From: Nitrospira sp.
GTDB lineage: Bacteria; Nitrospirota; Nitrospiria; Nitrospirales; Nitrospiraceae
Length of the DNA stretch: 64,000 nt
Direction of reading: 5' to 3'
NCBI GenBank assembly: GCA_005116745.1
Contig: SWDS01000008.1
Location: forward strand, 50,499 to 114,498
Part shown: positions 1 through 9,151 of the stretch, piece by piece
Layout: every line of letters begins with the position of its first letter
Position numbering within the stretch: position 1 is the first letter of the stretch
Notes under the pieces: model-generated
Databases searched by the model: none
Told to the model about the DNA's origin: nothing
Seen by the model: the letters and a program-made list of their open reading frames with translations, nothing else
Translations under genes and position numbers: made by a program

Positions 1-83
1 ATGTGATCTGGAACAACGCGCCCAAGGCCATTCTGGATCCGTTCCCCAGCCAGGTGAATCCGAACGCCAAGGCCGGGTACTAA
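1..83 (+). CDS. amoC: AmoC, ammonia monooxygenase subunit C (3' end only)
   Basis: Only the last 26 codons are in the window, read from position 3 to the TAA at 81-83; the peptide ends in PNAKAGY. The identification rests mainly on position: it ends 120 bp upstream of amoA in the same direction, and amoC-amoA-amoB is the usual gene order. AmoC is an integral membrane subunit of the copper-dependent ammonia monooxygenase. The 5' part lies outside the window, so length and copper ligands cannot be judged. Confidence 0.85.
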   Translation, partial: VIWNNAPKAILDPFPSQVNPNAKAGY

Positions 84-129
84 GTAACTGGGCGGATGCA
101 GACTATATGAACCATGGGTCGGTATCGGC

Positions 130-171
130 GGCTGATCAGGAACTCTTAGGGAACAGAACGCCTGGTCAGCC
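130..171 (+). other. Hairpin between amoC and amoA
   Basis: An 11-bp near-perfect inverted repeat (130-140 with 161-171, one mismatch) encloses a 20-nt loop. There is no T-run after it. It could be an mRNA-processing or stability hairpin, or a partial terminator setting the amoC to amoAB ratio. The structure is read from sequence; its role is inference. Confidence 0.45.
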
Positions 172-203
172 ACGACCGACTGAAATGACGGAGGATGTCA
201 GTT

Positions 204-1052
204 ATGTTTAGAACCGATGAGATTATCAAGGCTTCAAAGTTACCCCCTGAAGGGGTAGCGATGTCTCGAAAAATCGATTATATCTATTTCATTCCAATTT
301 TGTTCGTCACCATCATCGGAACCTTCCACATGCACACGGCTCTGTTGTGTGGAGACTGGGACTTCTGGCTCGATTGGAAGGACCGTCAGTGGTGGCCGAT
401 CGTGACACCAGTTACCCTAATCACCTTCTGCGCCGCCATCCAGTACTACAACTGGGTGAACTACCGGCAGCCATTCGGTGCGACGCTCTGCATTCTGGCG
501 CTTGGTGCCGGGAAATGGATGGCCGTCTACACTTCGTGGTGGTGGTGGTCTAACTATCCACCCAACTTCGTCATGCCAGCTACAGCGATTCCCGGTGCCT
601 TGGTTCTCGACATCACCCTCTTGTTAACCAGGAACTGGACGTTGACGGCAGTGATCGGCGCATGGATGTTCGCGGCGTTGTTCTATCCGAGCAACTGGCC
701 TATATTTGCCTATAGCCATACGCCGCTTGTCGTTGATGGCGCATTGCTCTCATGGGCAGACTACATGGGCTTCATGTATGTTCGTACCGGAACTCCTGAG
801 TACATTCGGATGATCGAAGTTGGATCGCTGCGCACATTCGGCGGTCACAGCACCATGATCTCCGCGTTCTTCTCCGCATTCGCGTCCTCGTTGACGTACA
901 TCCTGTGGTGGCAGTTTGGGAAGTTCTTCTGCACCTCATACTTCTACATCACCGATGACAGACAGCGGACCACCAAGGTGTACGATGTATTTGCATACGC
1001 CACTTTGGGACCACAAGGCGACAAAGCTAAACTTTCTGGGGGGAAAGCATGA
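204..1052 (+). CDS. amoA: AmoA, ammonia monooxygenase subunit A
   Basis: This is an integral membrane subunit of the copper ammonia monooxygenase, which oxidizes ammonia to hydroxylamine. The 282-residue protein has the family's run of hydrophobic helices and hallmark segments such as [36 protein letters not shown] and [19 protein letters not shown]. The start at 204 (MFRTDEII) is preferred over the ATG at 195 because GGAGG at 190-194 abuts the earlier ATG but sits 9 nt before 204. It overlaps amoB by 4 bp (ATGA), so the two are translationally coupled. Sequence flavour is that of comammox Nitrospira; clade A versus B cannot be settled without a tree. Confidence 0.97.
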   Translation: MFRTDEIIKASKLPPEGVAMSRKIDYIYFIPILFVTIIGTFHMHTALLCGDWDFWLDWKDRQWWPIVTPVTLITFCAAIQYYNWVNYRQPFGATLCILALGAGKWMAVYTSWWWWSNYPPNFVMPATAIPGALVLDITLLLTRNWTLTAVIGAWMFAALFYPSNWPIFAYSHTPLVVDGALLSWADYMGFMYVRTGTPEYIRMIEVGSLRTFGGHSTMISAFFSAFASSLTYILWWQFGKFFCTSYFYITDDRQRTTKVYDVFAYATLGPQGDKAKLSGGKA

Positions 1053-2308
1053 CTGCCAAACACGTCTTCAAACTGTGGATGATTAGACTCTGCGGGGTGG
1101 TGACGCTGGCAGCCACGCCGGCTCTCGATATTACCCCTGCATTCGCTCACGGGGAGCGATCGCAGGAACCATTCCTGCGGATGCGCACTGTGAATTGGTA
1201 TGACACTGAATGGGTTGGAAAGACGACCCCAGTCAATGGTGTGACAGAGCTGAAGGGCAAGTTCCACCTATCCGAGGATTGGCCTCGTGCGGTGGTGAAG
1301 CCAACCCGTACCTTCATCAATGTCGGGTCCCCCAGCTCCGTCTTCGTGCGTCTGAGCTCGAAGGTCAATGGAACGCCGATGTTCGTCTCGGGACCAATGG
1401 AAATTGGCCGTGACTATGAGTACATCGTCAAATTAAAGGCCAGACTCCCTGGCCACCATCACATCCATCCCATGTTTGCCGTCAAGGAAGCCGGTCCAAT
1501 CGCGGGACCAGGTGGATGGATGGACATCACGGGTCGCTATGAGGATTTCACCAATCCGATCAAGACCCTGACCAATGAAACATTCGACTCGGAGACGATG
1601 GGAAGCATGACTGGAATTGCCTGGCATTTCTGGTGGATCGCTCTCGGAATCTTCTGGGTCGGGTACTTTGCGATCAGACCAATGTACCTGATTCGCGCTC
1701 GAGTCCTAGCGGCGTATGGGGACGAGATTCTGCTTGACCCCATTGACCGAAAAGTTGGTGTTGCGGTGTTGGTCCTCACATTAACTGTTGTAGTTGCCGG
1801 GTACATGGCTGCAGAAGCAAAGCACCCGATTAGCGTCCCTCTCCAGGCTGGTGAGGCAAAGATCAAGCCGATGCCGATCAAGCCCAACCCGCTGACGGTT
1901 GACGTTATTCATGCAGAGTACGATGTTCCGGGCCGCGCATTGCGCATGGTTCTTCATGCGACCAATAACGGCACATCACCGATAACCATCGGTGAGTTCA
2001 CGACAGCAGGCATCAGATTCACCAACAAGTTTGGTGCATCTAGGGTTGATGCAGCCTATCCAGCCGAACTGGTTGCACCAGCCGGTCTGACGATGGATTA
2101 CGAAGCCGCAATCCAGCCTGGCCAAACAGTTGACATTAAAGTCGAGTCCAAGGACGTTCTGTGGGAAGTGCAACGGTTGGTGGACATTCTCCACGATCCG
2201 GATCAGCGCTTTGCAGGATTGTTCATGTCCTGGACCGATTCTGGTGAGCGACTCATTAATCCAGTCTGGGCTCCAGTACTCCCAGTCTTCACACGGATGG
2301 GAGCATAA
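1049..2308 (+). CDS. amoB: AmoB, ammonia monooxygenase subunit B
   Basis: AmoB is the largely periplasmic subunit of ammonia monooxygenase, 419 residues. A signal peptide ends in AFA before His34, so the mature protein starts with the conserved His-Gly-Glu. With His138 and His140 of the HHHIH motif this supplies the three-histidine CuB site known in the pMMO/AMO family. Two cupredoxin-like domains flank a hydrophobic pair of helices (about residues 185-205 and 230-255). The gene is coupled to amoA by a 4-bp overlap and followed 18 bp later by a strong terminator, so it is the last gene of the amoCAB unit. Confidence 0.97.
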   Translation: MTAKHVFKLWMIRLCGVVTLAATPALDITPAFAHGERSQEPFLRMRTVNWYDTEWVGKTTPVNGVTELKGKFHLSEDWPRAVVKPTRTFINVGSPSSVFVRLSSKVNGTPMFVSGPMEIGRDYEYIVKLKARLPGHHHIHPMFAVKEAGPIAGPGGWMDITGRYEDFTNPIKTLTNETFDSETMGSMTGIAWHFWWIALGIFWVGYFAIRPMYLIRARVLAAYGDEILLDPIDRKVGVAVLVLTLTVVVAGYMAAEAKHPISVPLQAGEAKIKPMPIKPNPLTVDVIHAEYDVPGRALRMVLHATNNGTSPITIGEFTTAGIRFTNKFGASRVDAAYPAELVAPAGLTMDYEAAIQPGQTVDIKVESKDVLWEVQRLVDILHDPDQRFAGLFMSWTDSGERLINPVWAPVLPVFTRMGA

Positions 2309-2326
2309 GGTAGTCTGGGTCTAAGG

Positions 2327-2374
2327 AAACGCCGGTTCGTCTCCATCACACGGTGGAATGACGAACCGGCGTTT
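2327..2374 (+). terminator. Rho-independent terminator of amoCAB
   Basis: Perfect 14-bp inverted repeat (2327-2340 with 2361-2374) with a 20-nt loop; the 3' arm runs into TTTTTCTTT. It lies 18 bp after the amoB stop. Confidence 0.9.
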
Positions 2375-2380
2375 TTCTTT

Positions 2381-2694
2381 GCCCCCCGTCCTCACTCATT
2401 CGCCTCCTCCTCGCTCCGCTATTTTCTCGTTGATCTCTTCACTTCTTTTCCAATAGGTGTGTGACCTCCGCAGCCTTGTGTCCGTTCATGAATCTGGGTG
2501 GCGCTCCTAAATAGCGCTATTCTGAATAGATTTTTGTATGATTACCTAATCATCGGACACTTGCCTGGAACTTGCCTGGTCGATAGGGGTCCTGTATGAT
2601 ACCGACTGTATTTTCCACTGCAGGTTGAACAATCTTGAATGTCGCGATCCTGAAAGCCTACCTAGGTTGCCACCCTCTAGATCATATTTGACAT
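2381..2694. other. Intergenic stretch without a gene
   Basis: About 310 bp between the amo terminator and the next gene. I see no convincing reading frame. The only structure noticed is a direct repeat of acttgcctgg at 2559-2568 and 2570-2579. Confidence 0.5.
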
Positions 2695-3528
2695 ATGGAA
2701 GCTTCCTCACCCACTTCTTCTCCGGGACTCTGGTTCGATAGGGTCAGGCGCACCGCCCTCAGGCATTTTCCGAACACCAATACCGCCAGTACGCATCGAC
2801 TACGCGATTATGCTATTGCTGCGTTTACATTCCTGAGCGTTGCCGTGAGTTCCTTGTTCGAAATCAGTGCCAGCGTCGAGCGACAACATGCATTAGGAGC
2901 CTTAGCATGGGTTTTTCTTGGGGCCTTATTGCTGGGTGAAAATAAAGAAACACGAGTACAAGTCTTGATTGCAGTGATCTTTGCAACGCTCGGAGAGCAT
3001 TTCGCCTCCATCTATATGGGAGGTTATACCTACCGATTCGAGAATGTACCGGCTTACGTCCCACCTGGCCACGGCATGGTGTACCTGACCGCCGTGGCGC
3101 TAGCACGATCAGGCCTCTTTGTACGCCATCCCAGAAAAATTGCTCTATTTGTCATAGGCGTGTGGGGCACCTGGGCCATCTGGGGCGTTACCGGATATGC
3201 TGAACGTGGGGACGCGGTCGGTGCGTTGCTGTTTTGCATATTCTTAATCTGGCTGGTGGCAGGCCGTTCACCACTGGTCTATCTCGCTGCATTTTTCATT
3301 ACGACGTGGCTTGAATTGATCGGTACGACCGTCGGTGCGTGGCAATGGGCAGCTATAGACCCGCTCTTGGGATGGGCACAAGGAAATCCCCCCAGTGGCG
3401 CCAGCGTATGGTATTGCCTCGTTGATGCGGTCGCTATTGGAGCAGCAGGGCCAACGTTGCGTGGAATCAAACGTCTCTGTGCCTGGTACCGGTCGAGCGG
3501 GGTCTTGAATCGAACGGGAATCTCATAA
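2695..3528 (+). CDS. Conserved integral membrane protein, function unknown
   Basis: A 277-residue protein with an N-terminal cytoplasmic-looking stretch (about 40 residues) and six to eight hydrophobic helices from residue 42 to about 255. Motifs such as GEHFASIYMGGYTYR, VPPGHGMVYLTA and WLELIGTTVGAWQW look conserved-protein-like, with His and aromatic residues near membrane edges, but I do not recognise a characterised family. There is no clear Shine-Dalgarno before the ATG; an internal start is possible. Being directly downstream of the amo terminator it is separately transcribed, and a link to ammonia oxidation would rest only on position. Confidence 0.75.
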   Translation: MEASSPTSSPGLWFDRVRRTALRHFPNTNTASTHRLRDYAIAAFTFLSVAVSSLFEISASVERQHALGALAWVFLGALLLGENKETRVQVLIAVIFATLGEHFASIYMGGYTYRFENVPAYVPPGHGMVYLTAVALARSGLFVRHPRKIALFVIGVWGTWAIWGVTGYAERGDAVGALLFCIFLIWLVAGRSPLVYLAAFFITTWLELIGTTVGAWQWAAIDPLLGWAQGNPPSGASVWYCLVDAVAIGAAGPTLRGIKRLCAWYRSSGVLNRTGIS

Positions 3529-3733
3529 AGCTGATACGCATGAACTCCTTGGTACTAGTAATTTCCTATAGGCACGTACACCCAGCTGCTTCGCCCACAT
3601 CGACACAGATCGGCAGTCAATCACCAGCACCCATTGCGACGATCACGAGCGCAAGGTGCCTCCTCGCAAGACCACCTAGTCCTACCCAATCACTTTAGTA
3701 CGCTGGTCAGCATGGATTAAGCAAGGAACTGTT

Positions 3734-4453
3734 ATGAAAGATCAGGCAGTTGGAACAATCATCTCTTTGCAAGTTGGGCAACCACAGACCGTAGGGAGCA
3801 GAGAATCGTCCGATCGCTTCGATGAGGTTTGGACAACCGGTTTTTTCAAGCTTCCTATCACCGACCCAGTCTGGCTTGGTACAACAAACCTGAACGGAGA
3901 TGGCCAGGCCGATTTAAAGAATCACGGTGGCCCTGAAAAGGCCGTGAACGTCTATCCCGTCGAACATTACCCCTATTGGCAACAGGTGCTGGAAGCAACC
4001 GAATTCCCTTTCGGATCGTTTGGGGAAAATTTCACCACAGAAGGGCTGCTTGAGACTGAGGTCTGCCTTGGTGATATTTTCGAGACCGGAGAGGCGCTCG
4101 TTCAGGTCTCACAGCCACGGCAGCCCTGCTGGAAATTAGCACGGCGCTGGCGCAGAAAGGACCTGGCCCTCCTTGTACAAGAGAGCGGACGGACTGGCTG
4201 GTATTTCCGGGTCATCAAAGAGGGAACGGTTCAGGCTGGGTCACGCCTGATACTTGTGGAACGTCCCTGCCCAGAATGGACAGTGGCCTACGCAAACGAC
4301 GTGATGCATCGACGGACAGATGATATGCAAGCCGCTCAGAGCCTCGCAGTGTGTCCGGCCCTTGCAGTCCGATGGCGTGAGACACTGAACAAGCGGGTTG
4401 AGACGAAGACGGTCGGGTCAACCACGGCAAGGCTGTATGGACCCAACCTCTAA
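3734..4453 (+). CDS. MOSC-domain protein (YiiM-like)
   Basis: A 239-residue stand-alone MOSC protein. MOSC domains are the sulfur-carrier domain of molybdenum-cofactor sulfurases; YiiM-type members take part in molybdenum-dependent reduction of N-hydroxylated compounds. Seen here: the family's DLKNHGGPEKAVNVYP and FPFGSFGENFTTEG segments and the cysteine-bearing SQPRQPCWKLARR motif expected to carry the sulfur. RBS AAGGAACT lies 5 nt before the ATG. A decayed copy of this gene's C-terminal part is present at 12015-12296, just before the hao region. Chemistry on N-hydroxylated compounds would suit a hydroxylamine-producing cell, but that is speculation. Confidence 0.85.
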   Translation: MKDQAVGTIISLQVGQPQTVGSRESSDRFDEVWTTGFFKLPITDPVWLGTTNLNGDGQADLKNHGGPEKAVNVYPVEHYPYWQQVLEATEFPFGSFGENFTTEGLLETEVCLGDIFETGEALVQVSQPRQPCWKLARRWRRKDLALLVQESGRTGWYFRVIKEGTVQAGSRLILVERPCPEWTVAYANDVMHRRTDDMQAAQSLAVCPALAVRWRETLNKRVETKTVGSTTARLYGPNL

Positions 4454-4558
4454 CACGCGCACAAAGTAGATTGGCCTGCAACCGCTCTACAACGAGTCAG
4501 CCTGCGTTACCGAATCTGTCTATGTTATAGTTCCGTGCCATCTTAAAAGGCTTACTGC

Positions 4559-6115
4559 ATGAACGGCTCGACGCGCAGCTGCTCCCCATCCATTGTTGTG
4601 ATCATTCTCCTGGGAATCATCTTCCCTCTGCTTCCCTTGGGGAGCCGAGGTTACGCGCAATCGGAGGAAGACCAGCGCGCATGGTCTGATGCACTCGCTG
4701 GCCTGTCGAGCGAACGGATGCTCGCCGACGTGCGCACGTTAAGCAGTCCGGCGTTCAACGGACGGCAAGCCGGATCCGCCGATGACCTGCGATCCGCACA
4801 ATGGGTTGCACAGGAATTGACTGCGGCAGGGGTACAACTCCCGCTCATTGACAACAAGGGAATCGCCTTCCCTTCTCCCGGAGCCGGCAAGGAAGAGCCC
4901 GTTGGCATCATGGCCTCGATGATCTCCACACCACTCGTCGAACCAGACCCGGTCGTTCGCACCGGCGCAGCGGACCAGTTGGTCACAGCGCAGCTGGGTA
5001 GAGACTACCTCCCGGTCTTTGACTCCCCCTCTGCCGATCTCCAGGGTCAGGTCGTCTTCGTCGGTTACGGCATTGTCGATCCGGCTCAGGGAATCGACGA
5101 TTACGCCGGCGTCGATGTGAAGAACTGCATCGTGCTCTTCCTGCGCGGCAAACCGGATCACTACCCAAGCCCTGTCAGCCACGCCGACAAGGTCCGCGTC
5201 GCACGAGATCGAGGAGCCGTAGCCTATCTGACCGCAACAGGGCCCATTATCAGCCCATATGAAATTCGCCGCGGCGCCACGGGAAGACCCAGCGCATTGT
5301 ATGGGCAGCTCTCCCCTGACCAAGCCCTCCCTGGCGCGTGGATCAGCACGAAATTGGCGGAGACGCTCCTCGCCGGAAGCGGAGACGAGTCCAATCCTGA
5401 TAACCGCCTTCGCACCCTCCAAGAACTACTCAATAACGCCCCAGCAGCGCAATCGCGCCTCGTCAATCGATATGCATCTCTCCATTGGAAAACCACGATA
5501 GCGGATGGCTTGCTGACGAACGTGGTCGGGATGATTCCTGGCACAGGGCCGGATACCATCGTCATCGGCGCCCATCGCGACCATTTCGGACGTCCAGCGG
5601 GCCTCTGGTTTCCTGGCGCTGACGACAATGCATCTGGAACGGCCGTACTCCTGGAGGTCGGACGGGCCCTTGGGAAACTGGGCCTACGTCCTCAACGGTC
5701 GATCCTCTTTCTCTCATTTAGTGGACATGAGAGAGATTCGCTCGGGTCACGCCACTATACAGCGAGACCTGCCATCCCCCTCGGCTCAACGAAAGCCATG
5801 CTCAACATTGACCATGTTGGAGCGGGAGACGGAGTGTTAATCCTCCGTGTCACAGAGCTTACAAAATCCACATTGAAGGAAGCAGGGTACGTAGTGGGTT
5901 TGGTACGCAAGCTTGACTATTACGGATTCTTGCCAGGCGGGGACGACGAACCGTTCAAAGAAACAGGAATTCCAACCGTCAGCATCGCAAGCGGCGGGAT
6001 CCACCCGCACATGCATCAGCCTACCGACACCGCTGACACGATCAATCCAGAAATTTTGCGAAACATAGCCCGGTATGTCCTCGCACTCACCTGGCAACTG
6101 GCGAATACTCAATAG
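4559..6115 (+). CDS. Exported M28-family zinc metallopeptidase homologue with PA domain
   Basis: A 518-residue protein: hydrophobic signal segment (about 10-33, cleavage near YAQ), a PA-like insert (about 140-300), then an M28 peptidase domain (about 320-510). Zinc ligands of the family are visible: His339 (GAHRDH), Asp356 (GADDNASG), Glu391, Asp418 (LNIDHVG) and His486 (HMHQPTD). M28 enzymes normally have two adjacent glutamates, the first being the general base; here that position is His390 (SGHERDSLGS). The enzyme may be impaired or use an altered mechanism. It is probably periplasmic or secreted and hydrolyses N-terminal residues if active. Confidence 0.85.
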   Translation: MNGSTRSCSPSIVVIILLGIIFPLLPLGSRGYAQSEEDQRAWSDALAGLSSERMLADVRTLSSPAFNGRQAGSADDLRSAQWVAQELTAAGVQLPLIDNKGIAFPSPGAGKEEPVGIMASMISTPLVEPDPVVRTGAADQLVTAQLGRDYLPVFDSPSADLQGQVVFVGYGIVDPAQGIDDYAGVDVKNCIVLFLRGKPDHYPSPVSHADKVRVARDRGAVAYLTATGPIISPYEIRRGATGRPSALYGQLSPDQALPGAWISTKLAETLLAGSGDESNPDNRLRTLQELLNNAPAAQSRLVNRYASLHWKTTIADGLLTNVVGMIPGTGPDTIVIGAHRDHFGRPAGLWFPGADDNASGTAVLLEVGRALGKLGLRPQRSILFLSFSGHERDSLGSRHYTARPAIPLGSTKAMLNIDHVGAGDGVLILRVTELTKSTLKEAGYVVGLVRKLDYYGFLPGGDDEPFKETGIPTVSIASGGIHPHMHQPTDTADTINPEILRNIARYVLALTWQLANTQ

Positions 6116-6214
6116 AAGAATGTGCGCTAGGCTCGGGCTAGAGAGCCGGCCTATGCTCAGCTCTTCACATGGCGTTCAGATCGTGCTGCGGAACCTTGCT
6201 AAGGTACGCTCGGA

Positions 6215-6820
6215 TCAATGGCGCATATGAGCCCGTGAGGAATCCGGAAGCAGACGGAACGACCTCAGCATTTTTCCGCCCTTGGCGCCATAAGGGACAA
6301 GGCCATACACATACCGATCGGTCGCGAGATAGACGAACTCGTTAGGCGCAGGTTGCTGTCTGAGGGTAACTCTCAACCCTTCCTTCACGCCTGTCAGTCG
6401 AACCGAAGAAATCTCGCTGCCGGGAGGCAGCAGTCCGTATGAGTCGAGCCAATCGTATAGCGAGCGTTCCGGCGATTGTGCGAACACGTTGATAGTCAAT
6501 CCCGGAGATTCATGGTCTGCAACCTGGCCGACCGCGATGTCGTTTCGTTGAAAGCGTACGCGCTGGACCGCCGTCGGCTGAGTGGTGGTCTGGATGGGGC
6601 CTTCCGTGAGAAGCACGTAATCTTTTGGAGAATATTTGATGGTAAAGCCATAGGTGTGGTCAGTATGCTTCTCCCGGCTCTCCGTCTGGGCGACAGACGC
6701 CGACTCCGTCGACGACTTGCCGATTTGCCGCACCGTGCTGTCGCAACCGGCCAAGGCAACGCCTGCGACAATCATCATCGAAAACCAACCGACTCGAGAC
6801 AGGATCGTACCGTTCGCCAT
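6215..6820 (-). CDS. Putative lipoprotein, function unknown
   Basis: A 201-residue protein if started at the ATG at 6820, which has GAGGGG about 8 nt upstream; longer upstream starts lack an RBS. The N-terminus is a signal peptide ending in a lipobox (VALAGC), so the mature protein should be lipid-anchored at the Cys. The rest is soluble with alternating strands (YGFTIKYSPKDYVLL, GLTINVFAQSPERSLYDWL) and no recognised domain. It is convergent with the M28 peptidase gene and is followed upstream by a long non-coding stretch. Confidence 0.7.
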   Translation of the reverse strand: MANGTILSRVGWFSMMIVAGVALAGCDSTVRQIGKSSTESASVAQTESREKHTDHTYGFTIKYSPKDYVLLTEGPIQTTTQPTAVQRVRFQRNDIAVGQVADHESPGLTINVFAQSPERSLYDWLDSYGLLPPGSEISSVRLTGVKEGLRVTLRQQPAPNEFVYLATDRYVYGLVPYGAKGGKMLRSFRLLPDSSRAHMRH

Positions 6821-7488
6821 CTGATGAGCCCCTCGTGTTTGCTGCCCCTGTGTGTGAACTCGATGAATCATCACGGCAATCTACCGATCGGCTAGCAGAG
6901 AATGACGAACAGCTGATTCGGCGCAATCCCGCGTACTTCATCTTGCACGGAGGTCGCCGAGGTTGTCAATGCATCCAGTGCGCAAACGGGACTACCGGGC
7001 CAGACCGCTGCAATGCTACACAAACCACGTGGTACTGACATTCTCAGTCAAATACGTCGAACATGGAATTGAGCCCTGCGGACTACCCTGAACACTTCTG
7101 ACTTACGAAACCGGCAAGCCCGCATGTCCTTCGGGTACTCCGGTCGGCTCATGCCCGCATCATCTCAATCAAGACCAACTGGAGTCACCCGTAGAAGTAT
7201 CAGAGAGCATTTCTAAATTGTGTTCGCTCAAGAAGACATCGTGCGACCGCTTGACACTAGGTAATTTGTTATGTTACATGGCCTTGCGCGTTTTGAGTGA
7301 ACAGTGGCATGGTAGAGCAACTTTCCCGGCGTGTGGTTGTGCCTTGGTGGTCTCTGTTGCCATCAGCGTGGTAGGATTAAATTATTTTTTGATGTGGTGG
7401 CCTCATGGGGAACACAACTGATGTGCCCCATGCGGTAGAATGTCGTCGATATATCAGACTCACTATTTAGAAAAATAAGGAGGCAGGA
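6821..7488. other. Intergenic region upstream of the cytochrome c/NirK unit
   Basis: No gene is convincing here. A TTGACA at 7251-7256 has only a weak -10 partner (TTACAT at 7274-7279). The region must hold the promoters of the divergent lipoprotein gene and the cytochrome gene. The strong RBS AAGGAGG of the cytochrome gene is at its 3' end. Confidence 0.4.
7278..7421 (+). CDS. Possible 47-residue membrane peptide
   Basis: A short frame (MALRVLSEQW to PHGEHN) with one clear hydrophobic helix (about residues 17-39) and a C-terminal charged tail. No good Shine-Dalgarno and no recognised relatives. It lies 67 bp before the cytochrome c gene in the same direction. It could be a small accessory membrane protein or chance coding; I lean slightly to chance. 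Confidence 0.25.
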   Translation: MALRVLSEQWHGRATFPACGCALVVSVAISVVGLNYFLMWWPHGEHN

Positions 7489-7950
7489 ATGACGGGAAGG
7501 AATTTCGGTTTGGCGATCATGATGATGGGGAGCGCTCTGATTCTGTCAGGAGGCATGGCTTTCGCTGAAGATGAGGCCCCATTGCCCCCGGTTCCAGCCG
7601 ACTACGCAGACAAACATATGCCGGCTGGAGGGTGGACGGATCCTAAGGCTATCGAAGAGGGAGAGCAGATTTACAAGGGCGACGTGAATCCGAACGTCAA
7701 CTGTGGCAGCTGCCATGGCAAGGACGGCACACCGGTAAAAAAAGGTGCGCGGGATATGCGCGATCCTAAAAATATCTGCCGTTGGTCCGATAGTTTCTGG
7801 TTCTGGCGGATATCGGAAGGTATCGCGAAGACGAAAATGAAAGGTTTTAAGAACAGCCTGACAGAAGAGCAGATCTGGCATGTGATGGCGTTTGAGAACA
7901 TGTTCTCGAACGGGGGCAAGCCGCACGACCACTCATGTTACAAACCTTAA
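7489..7950 (+). CDS. Periplasmic monoheme cytochrome c
   Basis: A 153-residue class I-type cytochrome c: signal peptide cleaved near AFA|ED (residue 26), one heme site Cys72-Cys75-His76 (CGSCH), and a likely axial methionine at Met117 (TKMKGF). The segment SLTEEQIWHVMAFE is the C-terminal helix typical of such cytochromes. RBS AAGGAGG precedes the ATG. It is followed at 108 and 112 bp by two NirK-like genes on the same strand with no terminator between, so it is probably co-transcribed and a natural electron partner for those copper proteins. Partnership is inferred from context. Confidence 0.9.
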   Translation: MTGRNFGLAIMMMGSALILSGGMAFAEDEAPLPPVPADYADKHMPAGGWTDPKAIEEGEQIYKGDVNPNVNCGSCHGKDGTPVKKGARDMRDPKNICRWSDSFWFWRISEGIAKTKMKGFKNSLTEEQIWHVMAFENMFSNGGKPHDHSCYKP

Positions 7951-8058
7951 GCAGGCGGGTATCGACAATGCCCTGAGCCGGGGCTGAAACCATTCGGTTC
8001 GTCCCACTTCGTATGAGAGAAAAAACTATCAGGGCGGTCAAAAATCAAAGGAGGCACC

Positions 8059-9039
8059 ATGTCTATTAGTTTTTCCCGTTATGTGCGCACCGCCGGATTG
8101 GTGGGCGCATTTATCATGACTCCATATCTCGGCATCAATGCAGGCGTGGTGTCGGCGGAGACTATTAAGGCCCAACTGGGATTTGCACCCAATGTTCCCC
8201 CTCCCATCAAACGGACCGAGCCCGCCAACATTGTAGTCAACCTGACAGCAGATGAGTGGACCGCTCCGCTAAGCGACGATAACAATTATGAGTTCTGGGG
8301 TTTTAATAAGAGCGTGCCAGGGCCCATGATCCGCGTCATGGTGGGCGATACGGTTGAAATCCGCATGAAGAACAATAAGGACAGCAAGGAATCTCACAAT
8401 ATCGACTTCCATGCGATCACAGGACCAGGCGGCGGAGCAAGCCTGCTCAATAGCGAGCCAGGGCAGGAGAGCGGGGGAAAGTTTAAGATGATCATCCCTG
8501 GCATCTTTTTGTATCACTGCGCCACCGCATCACCATCCATTCCTGAGCACGTTGCGAATGGCATGTACGGGACAATCATCGTTGAGCCAGCGGGTGGGCT
8601 GAAGCCTGTCGATAAAGAATTCCAGATCACGGAAAGCGAGTTTTACACGAAAGAGGGCTACTCCAAGGGCGATACTTTGGAGTTTTCGTACGAAAATGGG
8701 TTAGACGAGCGCCCCTCCCATGTCGTCTATAACGGCCATGCGAGCTCGATGGTCAAAACTCCTCTTCGAGCCAAGGCCGGAGAAACCGTTCGGATTTTCT
8801 TCACCAACCCAGGACCCAACTTTGTCGACTCTTTTCAGCTCCTCGAACAGCCGTTCGACAGAGTGTACACCGAGGGTTCTCTGAACGCACCACCGGCGGA
8901 GAATGTCAAGGTTGCCAAGGTTCCCGCAGGTGGCGCGGTCGTGGTCGAGTTTAAAGTCAAGGCGGGCACCTATACGTTAGTTGACCCAGTGAAGGATCGA
9001 CAGAAACAAGGCGCCCTTGGTCTGCTGAAGGTAGACTGA
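8059..9039 (+). CDS. NirK-like copper protein A: type 1 Cu and domain-I ligands kept, domain-II ligands lost
   Basis: Two-cupredoxin-domain protein of the copper nitrite reductase family (AniA-like class), 326 residues with a signal peptide (cleavage near VSA|ET). By comparison with NirK, all type 1 copper ligands are present: His113, Cys154, His164 and Met169. In domain I the type 2 ligands His118 and His153 and the catalytic Asp116 are also present. In domain II the catalytic histidine is Gln260 (DSFQLLEQ) and the third type 2 histidine is Pro310 (TLVDPVKD). A homotrimer would therefore lack a complete type 2 centre. The next gene keeps exactly these missing residues. Strong RBS AAAGGAGG upstream. 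Confidence 0.9.
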   Translation: MSISFSRYVRTAGLVGAFIMTPYLGINAGVVSAETIKAQLGFAPNVPPPIKRTEPANIVVNLTADEWTAPLSDDNNYEFWGFNKSVPGPMIRVMVGDTVEIRMKNNKDSKESHNIDFHAITGPGGGASLLNSEPGQESGGKFKMIIPGIFLYHCATASPSIPEHVANGMYGTIIVEPAGGLKPVDKEFQITESEFYTKEGYSKGDTLEFSYENGLDERPSHVVYNGHASSMVKTPLRAKAGETVRIFFTNPGPNFVDSFQLLEQPFDRVYTEGSLNAPPAENVKVAKVPAGGAVVVEFKVKAGTYTLVDPVKDRQKQGALGLLKVD

Positions 9040-9151
9040 AGGTAGAGGAGAGGATCCAGCCAACTAGGCCAATTACCATGGCCTGAAGGACTCTGCAGGC
9101 AGGTGATCAGGATGATGGCCGGCAGAGTCATACAAAATTAAAGGAGTCGTC

